Positions 9,751 through 19,735 of a DNA stretch of 64,000 nt are shown here, piece by piece. The stretch covers positions 11,846,253 to 11,910,252 of the forward strand of contig CM029650.1 of the NCBI GenBank assembly GCA_017311315.1, given 5' to 3'. The notes beneath the pieces were generated by a model. The model worked only from the letters and a program-made list of their open reading frames with translations. It ran no database searches and had not been told where the DNA came from. Each line of letters opens with the position of its first letter. The stretch's first letter is position 1. Origin of the DNA: Dendrocalamus latiflorus (lineage: Eukaryota; Streptophyta; Magnoliopsida; Poales; Poaceae). The position numbers and the translations under genes are program-made.

Positions 9751-10947
9751 CTAAACATAGTACCGCCGCAATCCGTCTGCGTTCCATGTGTGGCAAAGCG
9801 TCTGCCCTTCCAGCGTGACGAGGCGATAGGCTCCCCGCTGCAGAGCTGCCGCGATGATGTACGGACCTTTCCACTTGGATTCCAGCTTGCCGACCGTTTC
9901 CGCATGAAGTGCCATTTTGAGGACGTGGTCCCCAGGCTGGAATCCTCGCGGGTATATGGAGTGACCGCGCGTGTGCACCATTTGCCGTGCGTACTTTGTG
10001 ATGTGCTGGGTTGCGCATACTCGTTCTCCATCGAGTAGGTCCAGGGACAATCGACGCTCCTCCTCTGGCGCCTGGACGAGGACTCTTCTCGAGCCGGCCT
10101 TGATTTCCTCGGGCGTCACCGCCTCATCGCCGAAGAGAAGTTTGAACGGCATGAATCCCGTCGGGCGTGTCACCGTTGTCCGGAGGGACCAGAGGACGCT
10201 GTGGAGTTTGCTTGGCCACTTGCCCTTTGGCAGCCTGACGAGACACTTCTTGACTCCGGCGGAGATGGCGCCGTTCGCCCGCTCGACTGCTCCATTAGAC
10301 TGTGGGTGCCCGACTGAAGCGAATCAGAGCGCGATGCCCATACTGTCGCAGAACTTCCTGAACGGGGCAGAGTCGAACTGCAGGCCGTTATCAACGATGA
10401 TCTCCTTGGGCACCCCCAAGCGGCATATGATGTTCTGCCAAAGAAAACGCTACATGGCTGTCGAGGTAATCTTAGCTAGAGCCACAGCCTCTGGCCACCT
10501 GGAGAAATATTCCAAGGTGACCACTGCGAACCGCAGGTCTCCTGGTGCCTGAGGAAGTGGTCCCACAACATCGATGCCCCACCGTGCCAGCGGCCATACT
10601 GGCGGAATGGGGTTGAGGCTCGTGGGGGGCCTACGAGTGACCCGCCCCATCCATTGGCAGCCTTGACATCGGCGCACGAGGTCTTGGGCATCGGCAACGG
10701 CGGTTGGCCAGTAGAAGCCTTGCCTGAATGCCTTGCCGACTAGCGACCTCGGTGCGAGGTGCGAGCCACAGAGTCTGGCGTGAATTTCCGTGAAGAGGTG
10801 CTTTCCCTCTTCGTGCGAAAGACACCGCAAAAGCGGTGCGTAGACTCCTTTCTTGTAGAGTACTCCGTCGAGCACCTGGAAGGACCTGGTGCGATACTGC
10901 AGGAGCCGGAGCTCGACGGGATCGTCTGGCTCCACGATGCCCTGCAA
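9751..10947 (-). pseudogene. Integrase of element C
   Basis: On the minus strand the HHCC zinc region is seen first (HLFTEIHARLCGSH, then RRCQGCQW), then the catalytic core with WGIDVVGPLPQ, VDNGLQF and GAVERANGAI, giving D, D and E. The C-terminal part includes KWKGPYIIAAALQRGAYRL and ends with a stop at 9751 after LRRYYV. Two in-frame stops, near 10450 (TAG) and 10318 (TGA), stand where Gln and Arg codons are usual; both fit C-to-T change. No chromodomain is visible, as expected for Tat. Confidence 0.85.
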
Positions 10948-10989
10948 AAAACTGAAGATGGGCTCCCGCCAGTCACCCGACTGGGTAAT

Positions 10990-11589
10990 CTAGTGGACGA
11001 GGGCCGCGTCACGGTTATCCTGCGCGATGGCCGCCGCTGGTAGGACCTCGTAGAATGCCCCCTCGAGAGTTGAGAGCTGTTGGCTGGCGGCCTTCGCAAG
11101 GACATCAACTTGCTCGTTGTCCACCCGAGGGATGGCCTTGACCGTGACACCTAAGAAGTTTCTCTCCTTCGCTCTTACGGCTGCCAGGTACTTGGCCAAC
11201 TTAGGGTCCTTGGCCTGGTATGACTTGTCCACGTGGCCCGCCACCAGACGTGAGTCAGTGCGGATAAGAACGCGCCACGCGCCAAGTGCTTTAAGCTTCA
11301 CGAGGCCAAAGAGTAGCGCCTCGTACTCAGCCGTGTTGTTAGTGGAGGGAAATGCGAGACGCGCCGAGTACAACAGGCGGTGCCCCTCTGGCGTGGTAGC
11401 CACTGCACCTACGCCTGCGCCGGCAACGCCGTAGGCTCCGTCGATGTTGAGCATCCACACCAGGTCCTCCGGCTGCTGGGCGGGCTGGGCCAGCGGGTCC
11501 ACTCCGCGAGGAAGTTTGCAAGGACTTGGGACTTGATCGCTGTTCGCAAGGCATATGTTAAGGAGAGTGGGGCGAGCTTGGCTGCCCAC
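10990..11589 (-). pseudogene. Second (archaeal-type) RNase H of element C
   Basis: A 199-codon open frame contains WMLNIDGAYG (first catalytic Asp), NNTAEYEALLFGL (Glu), VLIRTDSRLVAGHVDKSY (Asp) and a final EQVDVLAKAAS. This additional RNase H follows the RT-linked one and is diagnostic of the Tat lineage. It would remove RNA from RNA-DNA hybrids during reverse transcription. The domain itself is intact, but upstream and downstream parts of the same polyprotein contain stops. Confidence 0.85.
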
Positions 11590-11692
11590 TTGCCAATGCG
11601 CCCTGTCGACTCCTTATTGTGCAGCATCTCCGCCAGGGGAAACGAGGATGGCACCGTGATTGGATGGGCTAGGAAATAGTGTCGGAGCTTCC

Positions 11693-12520
11693 TCAAGGCC
11701 ATGACCAGGTGTAGGCAAGCTTCTCGAGCTCCATATACAGCGTCTTGGCGCCTTGAAGGGCTTCGGAGACGAAGTATACGGGGCGCTGAAGAGCGCCCTC
11801 CTCAAGGACAAGGACGACGCTGACCGCTGTCGCCGAAGCGGCGAGGTAGAGCAGGAGGGGGGCCTCTGGCGCCGGAGCAACCAAAGTGGGGAGGCTTGCG
11901 AGATGTTTCTTGAGGTCGTCGAATGCCTTCGCACAATCGCCGTCCCAATGAAAACCGTCGCAACCGCGGAGGGTCTTGAAAAATGGCAGGCCCCACTCCG
12001 CTGCCCTAGACAGGAAGCGGCTTACTACAGCCATGTGGCTAGCAAGCCTCTGGACCTCCCTTGTCGTCTTGGGCAGATCCATAGCGAGAATCACGTCGAC
12101 TTTGTCGGGGGTTTGCCTAGATGCTCACCCGGACACAAGGAAACCCAAGAGCTTGCCCGCTTGCACGCCGAAGACACACTTGTCCGAGTTGAGCTTGATG
12201 CCCGCCTTCCTGAGGTTGTCAAAGGTCTCCTGGAGATCCTGACCATGAGAGGCGAGCTGTCTGGTTTTGACAACTATGTCGTCGATGTAAGCCTCCACGT
12301 TCCTCCCGAGCTGAGCGGCCAGCGCTAGCGCGATGAGGCGGGTGAAGGTTGCGCCCGCATTCTTCAAACCAAAGGGCATCCTGACGAAGTAGTATTTCCT
12401 AATCGACATAATGAAGCTGGTCTTGTCCTCGTTGCCCTCATCGCCCAGTATGTCCCAGTATGTCCTAATTCTCAATTTTGGCCAGAAGACTCCCTCTTCT
12501 GCATCCGCTATGAAAAACAT
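11693..12520 (-). pseudogene. Reverse transcriptase (C-terminal part) and first RNase H of element C
   Basis: From 12520 leftwards the frame gives VRMPFGLKNAGATFTRL, then AYIDDIVVKTR (catalytic box YIDD), then LNSDKCVFGVQAGKLLGFLVS. A TGA at about 12100-12125 stands where Arg is usual. The next frame, 12094-11693, carries the connection (LASHMAVVSRFL) and a degenerate first RNase H (PLLLYLAASATAVSVVLV). The RT N-terminus is lost at the junction near 12525. Confidence 0.85.
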
Positions 12521-13275
12521 TATAGCTTTTAATTTCTTGATCCTTTTTGAGTGAAACTACTACCGTTAGATTCACAACTTCATTATCCATCCGCTTGTAA
12601 AATTTTGCTTCATTCCAGTAAGGCAGTTAAAAGATATTTGAGGTGAAAGTTGACCCAAACTTCTAATTTAAATCTACAACAGTCAGCAGTTGCGATTTTT
12701 GTGCAAATTTGTTGATTGATTTCTAGAAGTTGGCCCCAAAAGAAAAATGGTAGAAAAAGCTATCAGGAAACAAAAAAGAATCATTGAAAAATAGGCATCT
12801 GACCAAACGTTACGGCCAAAATACTGTTGTACTATCCAATGGATAGAAATCTTCGGTTTTCATATTTGGATCAATACTTGTATTATTCATTCCCGAATTG
12901 TATTCTATTGAGTTATCATATGTGTACCACTCCTATACTTTGTTATACACATGTTTTAGCCTTCACCAATCCTTCGTCGATCAGCAACATAGGCTAAGTG
13001 GTTGATACGAACCATAATTCAATTTTGTGCAATTTCTAAAATTAATTGATTATTCTCCACTGTTAAATATCTAGAACCTTTCAAGCTACACCTACTACTA
13101 ATCATCTACTAATCATTACAGGTCTCGACATATCGACAATTGCTATACTCATCACTTGAGTCAAGTTATCACGAACCAGCCACCGGTTGCACCACCTATT
13201 TTTGTTTGGTCAGAACTAATAAGAACTTGGAATTAGCTTGAGTGTGAGCGACTTTGAGCCTTTAGATCCTAGTAG
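12521..13275. other. AT-rich spacer, nothing recognised
   Basis: Base composition changes sharply at about 12525 from GC-rich element C to AT-rich DNA. No long frame, terminal repeat or known motif was found. It is either an undescribed insertion or sequence left from B or from the gag-like relic that follows. Confidence 0.4.
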
Positions 13276-13846
13276 TTGATAGGAACATATACTTGTGATT
13301 TGTTTTCTTATTTTCTATTGTCAATGACAGGCTTGAGGAAGTTGGTAGATTACATAACATCGCAAGTAGATTTGAACTCAAAGGGAAACAACTATCATTA
13401 TACATCTTGCCACTCACCACTGAGAGTACGTCGTTGGACTACTTCCTATGGGCTACTATGTTGGATAGCTACTTGAACGACAGGAACTTAATCCTTATAA
13501 GAAGATGAGCATGGCAAGAATGATGCTGATCGATGATGTTCAACATTGGTGGTCAAATCACAAATACCACTACATTTACTCATGGGAGGAGATGAAGAAG
13601 AAATTGAGATGTCGTTGTGTACCTCCATCACCCATGATCGCAAGTGAGGTGCAACCTAAGGTAATTGAAACCGCCGAGATGCTTGAAGAGATGGAAGATA
13701 ATCTGGTGCATCTTATATCATTAGAGGAGAAGTTTGAGGTACCTACAGTATATGATGAGGATGATAATGACAAAGGTACTGATCTGATGCTACAACAAGA
13801 CATAGAGCAACCTTATGAGTATATTGCTATAGTGCAATCTTTTTGA
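13276..13846 (+). pseudogene. Gag-like fragment of a retroelement related to D
   Basis: The frame at 13505-13846 has MLIDDVQHWWSNHKY followed by SWEEMKKKLRCRCVPPS, the capsid pattern 'A..WW......W.....LR.RFVP' of plant Ty3/gypsy gag, then an acidic tail. Downstream to about 14230 broken frames contain VFDRISLADALCYIM and ICITCDY, resembling the region downstream of gag in element D (20272-20649). It is likely a relic of the same gag-only family, on the plus strand. Confidence 0.5.
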
Positions 13847-15903
13847 TATTCCTTGTGTTGACTGAAACGAACCATGTGCTGATATGAATTCTCATAATTT
13901 GGCACATGTCGAATTAATTACACATAAGGAAGTATTTGATAGAATATCCCTTGCTGATGCATTGTGCTATATCATGCTTAATGAGGCCATTAGTTGGAAT
14001 GTGCTATGGAGAACATTTCTAACCTTACATCTCTAAATTCTCTATCTAGCACCTACACATACTTTTTTAAATTAATTAAAGACTATGGTGTAGACAATCA
14101 ATTCTTGTATATCAATATGCATAACTTGTGATTACATGGATGAATTGAAGCTTGTTGTTTTTAACAACAATTCTTGTGTACTGAATCTTGTTCATTATGA
14201 GAGAAAAATAAAATTTAGCGATCATTCAAAGCATTGACAATCTAAATAATGAAGTTGATGTATGGAAGAAATTGCAAATCTTTTCACCCTTGCTAGATGA
14301 ATTTGCTATTGCTTGATTGAAATCTGATTATATGAATGAACTTTATTTGATTTCAAAAGTTGTAGCTTTGCCCATATGTGCTACCACTGCAAGATTACAA
14401 CTTCCAAGATTTGAATTGTATAAATGCTTCACTTACATTTGTAAAACTGCTGCAATAATTGTTGTGTGAGAAATTTTGTTTTGCTCATTAACATATGTGA
14501 TTATTCTTTAGGTAATAATATATGCTATTGTTTCATAATATTAATTGTGCATAAACAAAGAACAATTAAAATAGATGGCATATACATATACCATGCATAT
14601 ACCTTGGCTTTTTTGTTATCCTATTTTCAACTTATCAAAAACTGAGGACAGCTTTGTTTTCAAGAAAGGGTGGATGATAAGAACATGTACCCTATAGATA
14701 CAACCATATTTGCTATGCTTATTGTTCTAATTACAAGAGCTCCTACACATCACTTACATTTCTAGGTGAGCTCGTTTCAAAGATGTTTTACTTTGTTTGA
14801 TATAAAACTTATGATATTACATAATGAGAGTTTGTTGCGTCAATTGTTATGTACCGGATTTATGATCAAGACAATGCAATACGTGAGGCTACACATCTGT
14901 TAAAATCGAGGATGATTTTTTGTCAAGGAGAGGATGATGTGACCATGCCACAAACGCATACAACCATAGCTCCCAAGATTGAACAAAATGTGAATTCATT
15001 TCTATCTATTACTGCCAATGTTATTCATGAGAATGGAATACTGCTTCATGTCACTACTTTGTGTGTTCTCAGGTTTGACAAATGGACTAATTTGAACTGA
15101 GTGGAAGGGGAGGGAGACCGGGGCCAAAGCAATGGAGAAGAATAAGGAAGAAGAAAGCCAAGGGGAAGCTGATACAGTGGGAGAGTAAAAGGGGAAAGGT
15201 CCAAGAACTTAAAGTCTAAGTTTTGGATGAGGTTTCCAAGCCTAATTTAGAATTTTCTTAAGCCCAACCAAAGATAACGCGCTGTGGAGAGCGAAAATGG
15301 CAGCGCTGGAGATGAAAAGGATCGAATGTAGGGAAGAAATGCAAATAGGCGAACCTCCCAGGCACCTTAATACCGATGGGGCAGGGTGTGCCTTTTTAGG
15401 CAGCATGCATGCCCACTTAACTGACATGACCACTCATGTCCCTGACGTAGGATCGTCGCCACGTATGTGGGAACGCCCGCATGCATGCATGACTAATCAG
15501 CACGACATGCGCACGTACGCCAGCATGCGCTTGAGATCACCATACGAGGCTAGGACAAGACCCTAGGCGGTGGCACACAGGGGTGTAGGTGGAGCGCGTG
15601 GACCAGGCCTCAAAAAAAGGGGTCCAGATAAAGGCATCGGTGACACTCGGACCAAGCTTAGAATGTAACCACGGGGGCCATAGGCACGATGTGCCCAGTG
15701 CCCAACCAACAGATTGAAGGCCAACTCCCACTGTCCTGACATGTCTGACAAACATGAAGTCCTACCCGAACCGTGGGCAGCACAGCAAAGCTCCTTGACC
15801 ACCTCAACGATGGCAATGGTGGGCCGAAGTGTCGAAAGGGACCAAAGTGCGAAGGACATGGTTTTGGCCTTCTGGTTGTGAGCCCTTGACCATGAGAGGT
15901 TAC
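13847..15903 (+). other. Decayed repeat DNA; right end is probably element B's 3' internal region
   Basis: From 13847 to about 15100 the DNA is AT-rich with only broken frames. From about 15540 to 15903 it becomes GC-richer and ends GACCATGAGAGGTTAC directly before B's 3' LTR, matching the polypurine tract context of element C. No intact gene was seen. A purine-rich patch lies at 15100-15190. Confidence 0.4.
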
Positions 15904-16614
15904 TGTTGGGGGAGTGGCCTGCACCTTGGCCCACATGGCCCACTGAGAGTAAGTCTAAGTGTACATGTAAATAGAAGGCATGCCAATAAATGCCATGCTA
16001 GGGAAATGACATGTTTGCCTCCACTAGTAAAGACCCCAAGAGGGCATTTGTGTAAATCTCCTGGTCCATGGCTATAAATATGGAGAGTGAGAGAATATTT
16101 TGTGTATAAGAAATAAACTTAAGCTGAGAATGAATACTAGTTATGATACAGGGTCATCCGTTCTTCTCGACATAGGATCAAGATACTCACATAGGCCTAT
16201 TCCCTTGGTTTAAATCTCAAACCTTCTAACAAGTCTGGCCATCAACGTAATGAACAAGGCTTCATGGCCGCACCACTTGAATTCGAATTTTTTTGTACGA
16301 ATAATCTATTTTTTATTCGAAATTACAGAAATATACCTATGGAAAATTTTTTTTGCAAAAATAGGCTCCAATCACCCAATGGAGGGCGACTAGAGCTAAT
16401 CACCCAACTGGGAGGCAACACGTGGGGAATATGGCCACGGTTGGACGAATTTTTGCTGTCTCCCAAGTGTTGGGCGACTGGAATATCAGTTGTTGTACGG
16501 TTGGGCGACTGGAGTTTTAGTCGCCCAACGCCTGGGTGACAGGGGTTTTAAGGCAGTACACTCGGCCGCTGCCGCCCTGCTGCTCATTTTTTTCACTTCA
16601 CTCACTCTGCGCCC

Positions 16615-16798
16615 AGAGAAGAAAGGAGAGAAGAAGAGCAAAGAAGAGGAGAGGAAGGAGGGGGAGAAAGGGAGGGGGAGAAGAGGAGAGGGAGAAGAGG
16701 AGAGGAAGAGGAGAGGGAGGAGAGGAGAGGGAGAGGAGGAGGAGAGGGAGAGGACAGGATAGGAGGAGAAGGAGGTGAGGGAGGAAGGAGGAGTGGAA
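16615..16798 (+). repeat. Purine-only tract (GA-rich), about 180 bp
   Basis: The plus strand is almost entirely A and G, in GAGAGG, GAAGAGG and GGGAGAA words, between the MULE's left terminal repeat and its transposase. Frames through it give Arg/Glu/Gly strings that are not real proteins. Such tracts can form triplex DNA and often lie near plant promoters. Confidence 0.85.
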
Positions 16799-17072
16799 GC
16801 TATTCCATCCATTCAGATCCTCAAATCCAGGTATTTTTTTAGTATATTGTATTTGCAGTATTATTTTTATGAAATGCTAGTGTTAGTAAAAATTGTAGAT
16901 GTAGAAAATCTAGTACAATTTTTAGTATAGAAAAGTTTTAGTATACATTTTTTAGTATGGAACATTTTTAGTATAGAAATTTTAGCACAATTTTTAGTAT
17001 AGAAAGTTTAGTATTGTGCGATGTTATTTGACATGTCGCAAAATTGAAACATATATGCAGGCTGACATCAGC

Positions 17073-18545
17073 AATGGCAATAGCCACTACATTGAGAGTG
17101 TATTACGGTGCTGGAACTATTCGTGAAGGTTTGAATGGTGTGGATTTGAGCGGTTTTCCGCAATTCACTCTCGTACATCCGGATGGCAAGAATGCTCGGA
17201 TCGCAAATGTGCTGCATTAGCTGACCCGGAGTTTTTTGTTGGACCCCGAGGTGTGCAGCGTCGTCATGTAAGGGCTTTGAAGCCGGTCTCCCACAGACAT
17301 CAGATGGTAGTTAAAGACATTGGTGCGCACTACTACGTGAAAGGGCTTTGTGCGAGGGTGCCGACGCTGTGGATATGAGTGTGTCCTGCTTGTGCAACCG
17401 TGCTCACTAGAAGAAGTTGCGCAAGGTCATGCGTCCGCTCTTGCTCCGGGAGGTGCTAGCAGCTCGGGCGGGCCGCATGTTAGCGAAGATGATCAAGTTG
17501 CTTGTGATGAAGCCAATGCAGTACATGGAGGAGAGGTACAATGGTCAAGCCATACAGAGGGAACTGGACATGCCGACGAAGGGGAGCATATTGAGTACAT
17601 CGTGCAGCAGATGGACTATGATGACCAGAGGGCATGGGCTGAAGAGGAAGCTGTACAGGACGACGAGGAGGACAGTTTGGATGAGGATGAAGTTCCTATC
17701 CTGTAGGAATGGAACCGGTTTAATGCTGAGGGTGTTCCTATACATGATGAGCATGAATCAGCGTGGGAGTATCATGAGATAGAGGTTCGGTTGCATTCTA
17801 TGTTTGCTGACAAGGTAGCACTGCAGGATGCCATCAAGCTGTGGGTCCTTTCAATGCAGTAGACATTTCGTGTCGTGAAATCAAGCCAAGAGCAGTACAC
17901 TATGAAGTGTGAGCAGGCTAGTTGTCCTTGTAGGGTGCACACATGTAGACCCAAGTATGAGACTCACAATGTCAAAGGTGGAGCCGCACTCTTACAATCT
18001 CAACAGTGTTTTGGCGAGGCATCGTAACCTAACGTCCACCTTTATAGCCAATTTGATGTACGGAGAGATAGTGGAGAAGAAAGAGATGGAGGCCACACAC
18101 ATCGTGGTAGCTATCGAGAATAAACTCAAGTACAAGATTAGCTACGCGAAGGCGTGGTGTGCTAAGCAAAATGCGTTGGAAAAACATTTCGGGTCTTTCG
18201 AGGCAGCGTACGGCAATCTCCCTCGTATGCTTAAGGTGTTGCAGGACAGGAACCCGGGCACGTATATTTCTGTGCAAGACAAGCCGTCCACAAGTCCACC
18301 AGGATATGCGGTATTGCAAAGAGCCTTGTTAGCATTTGGTGCTTGCATTCAGGCATTCAAGCAAATGCTGCCAGTGATCTCAGTTGACGGGACCTTTTTG
18401 ACAGGCATATACAAGGGGTAGATCCTGATGGCCATAGGCGTTGATGGCAACAACCAAATATTGCCGCTGGCCATCGCATTCATGGAAAGTGAGAATTATG
18501 AGAGCTGGCTGTGGTTTCTCACACATGTCAGGGTTGGAAGCAATG
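17073..18545 (+). pseudogene. MULE transposase, N-terminal half only, with stops and frameshifts
   Basis: ATG 17073 begins an N-terminal region with LRVYYGAGTIREGLNG; a TAG near 17217 interrupts it. An acidic linker follows (17350-17706), then a MuDR-type N-terminal zinc domain (LHSMFADKVALQDAIKLWV, MKCEQASCPCRVHTC), then in another frame SYAKAWCAKQNALEKHFGSFEAAYGNLPR in the 17909-18421 frame and VISVDGTFLTGIYKG. The Asp of VDGTF is the first catalytic residue of the DDE domain. Past a TAG at 18419-18421 the frame continues as AIGVDGNNQILPLAIAF and ESWLWFLTHV, then ends near 18545. The remaining catalytic residues and the SWIM zinc finger are absent, so the element cannot encode an active transposase. 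Confidence 0.85.
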
Positions 18546-18600
18546 AGGGGCCCCGAAGCAACAACCCCTTCCCGAACGTTCCCACCGAGCGTTCGCCGTA

Positions 18601-19164
18601 ACTCCCACCAGAGGGGGAGACACCCCCCTCTGTTGGTGCGGGGACATGTGTAAGTTCTTCAAGTCTAAGCACAACATCAGCCTAGGTATGCGTTACTGGG
18701 GTTGCGCAAACTACTCCAGTAACTACCCCGACCGCCATCTAGACACCGCAACCTATCGGCAGCCGGTAAGGACCGCATGCACCATTTTCCCCTACCTTTT
18801 CTCCTTCACAGCATGCACTAACAATCTCTCTCCTGTATTTACAGTCCCAGAACCCCGATGTGCCTACCGCAAATGGATCGATCTTGAGATCCACCCTGTG
18901 GACCAATGGGTCCTCGACTTTGAGGAGTGGAATTTCGCAAGGTCATTGGAGTTGCGGGAGGAGGAACGCCACAAGAATGAACAAACCGTGCGTATACAAC
19001 GCGAGACAAAAGTTCATCTCGAAGCGTGCACGGGTAGGGAGCGGGATGCTCGCGAGAGGGATCGCGAGAGAAAGAGGGAAATGGTGGCTAAGGCAAAAGA
19101 GGCCGCCGAGGAGTTCAACGCTGAGCGGGCAAGGAAGAGAAAGTGGCCCCGATCCACACAGTAG
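18601..19164 (+). CDS. GRF-type zinc finger and coiled-coil protein carried by the MULE
   Basis: The open frame includes LCWCGDMCKFFKSK, then MRYWGCANY, the Cys pattern and aromatic-Cys-Asn ending of GRF zinc fingers. The second half has FEEWNFARSLELREEERHKNEQ and a long charged helix (RERDARERDRERKREMVAKAKEAAEE, shortened here), a probable coiled coil, ending with a stop at 19164. The first ATG in frame is 18646, inside the zinc finger, so the true start lies upstream in a lost or spliced exon. A GT-AG intron (about 18765-18842) looks plausible, but its removal shifts the frame. Proteins of this shape often accompany grass MULE transposase genes; their function is unknown. Confidence 0.6.
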   Translation, partial: TPTRGGDTPLCWCGDMCKFFKSKHNISLGMRYWGCANYSSNYPDRHLDTATYRQPVRTACTIFPYLFSFTACTNNLSPVFTVPEPRCAYRKWIDLEIHPVDQWVLDFEEWNFARSLELREEERHKNEQTVRIQRETKVHLEACTGRERDARERDRERKREMVAKAKEAAEEFNAERARKRKWPRSTQ

Positions 19165-19723
19165 GTCGTACGAGCAGTTGGGTGGGTTAGTCGCACATGA
19201 TGCTATATGTTATGCATGTAATAAAAAAGTACGTGGCATGTTATTTCCCCGCGCGTATATTTCTGTAATTTTGAATAAAAAATAAATTATTCATACAAAC
19301 AAATTCACTTGAATTCAGCCAGAAGCATAACATATAGGCCGTGAGCACATCATGTGCTTGGCTTCCTTGTGATGCTCTAGGTCTTGTGTCTTGTCTTGCA
19401 TGGCAATTCTGATTCGAACGTGGCCTTCTCAAGCGTCCCATCCTTGTTTGCTAACCATCAAAGCCTGTTCTTCATGGTTTGAGCAGCAAAGGTTGGTGCC
19501 ATCTTCCTTGTACCTCTTCATTGGTTTGGTCCCAAAATCGTCACAATATTCAAATCTAAAAAGGCACAAGAATTTGGCATTAGTTAGCATATCGTTCTCA
19601 TCAATAGAAGGCAATGTATTAACAAACAACTTCACCTGATAATATTTAATGCAGCTTAATAATTCTTTCTGGTTAAATAATATATTTAACTAAAAAGTAC
19701 AAGATACATGCATATCCGCATCA

Positions 19724-19735
19724 TCCTCCCCTTCA
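19724..19735 (-). other. Polypurine tract of element D
   Basis: Minus-strand GAAGGGGAGGA lies directly upstream of the LTR start TGATGCGGATATG. It primes plus-strand DNA synthesis and fixes the inner edge of the 3' LTR. Confidence 0.75.

Larger units (their letters stand above)
5309..12525 (-). mobile_element. Element C: 5'-truncated Tat-lineage Ty3/gypsy retrotransposon with antisense accessory gene
   Basis: On the minus strand the order is RT (12520-11693, running into a first RNase H), second RNase H (11589-10990), integrase (10947-9751), two tandem-repeat arrays (9640-8730), an accessory gene on the plus strand (6443-8532), polypurine tract, and 3' LTR (5550-5309). This order, and especially the double RNase H, defines the Tat lineage. 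The element stops abruptly near 12525; gag, protease, the RT N-terminus and 5' LTR are absent. No target duplication can be tested. It interrupts element B right after B's second RNase H. Confidence 0.8.
16285..19306 (+). mobile_element. Mutator-like element (MULE), about 3.0 kb
   Basis: The two ends form roughly 50-bp imperfect inverted repeats: GAATTTTTTTGTACGAATAAT on the left, GAATTTGTTTGTATGAATAAT on the right strand, both continuing into TTTTTTATTC(G/A)AAATTACAG. ACTTGAATTC flanks both sides (16275-16284, 19307-19316), a 9-11 bp duplication as expected for MULEs. Inside are a broken transposase (17073-18545) and a GRF-type zinc finger gene (18601-19164). It lies within element D's LTR and is thus younger than D. 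Confidence 0.88.
16144..19723 (-). repeat. 3' LTR of element D, interrupted by a MULE and internally deleted
   Basis: The parts 16144-16284 and 19307-19723 match the ends of the 5' LTR at 23249-24290. Relative to that copy, about 485 bp are missing between CAAGATACTCAC and CCTATTCCCTTGG (near 16195). The rest of the interruption is the Mutator-like element 16285-19306. Confidence 0.8.

Noticed and set aside
16490..16778. Arg/Glu-rich frames over the purine tract
   Set aside because: Translations of simple GA-rich sequence in every frame.
18765..18842. Intron in the GRF zinc finger gene
   Set aside because: GT and AG signals look good, but the frames do not join after removal while the unspliced frame is open throughout.
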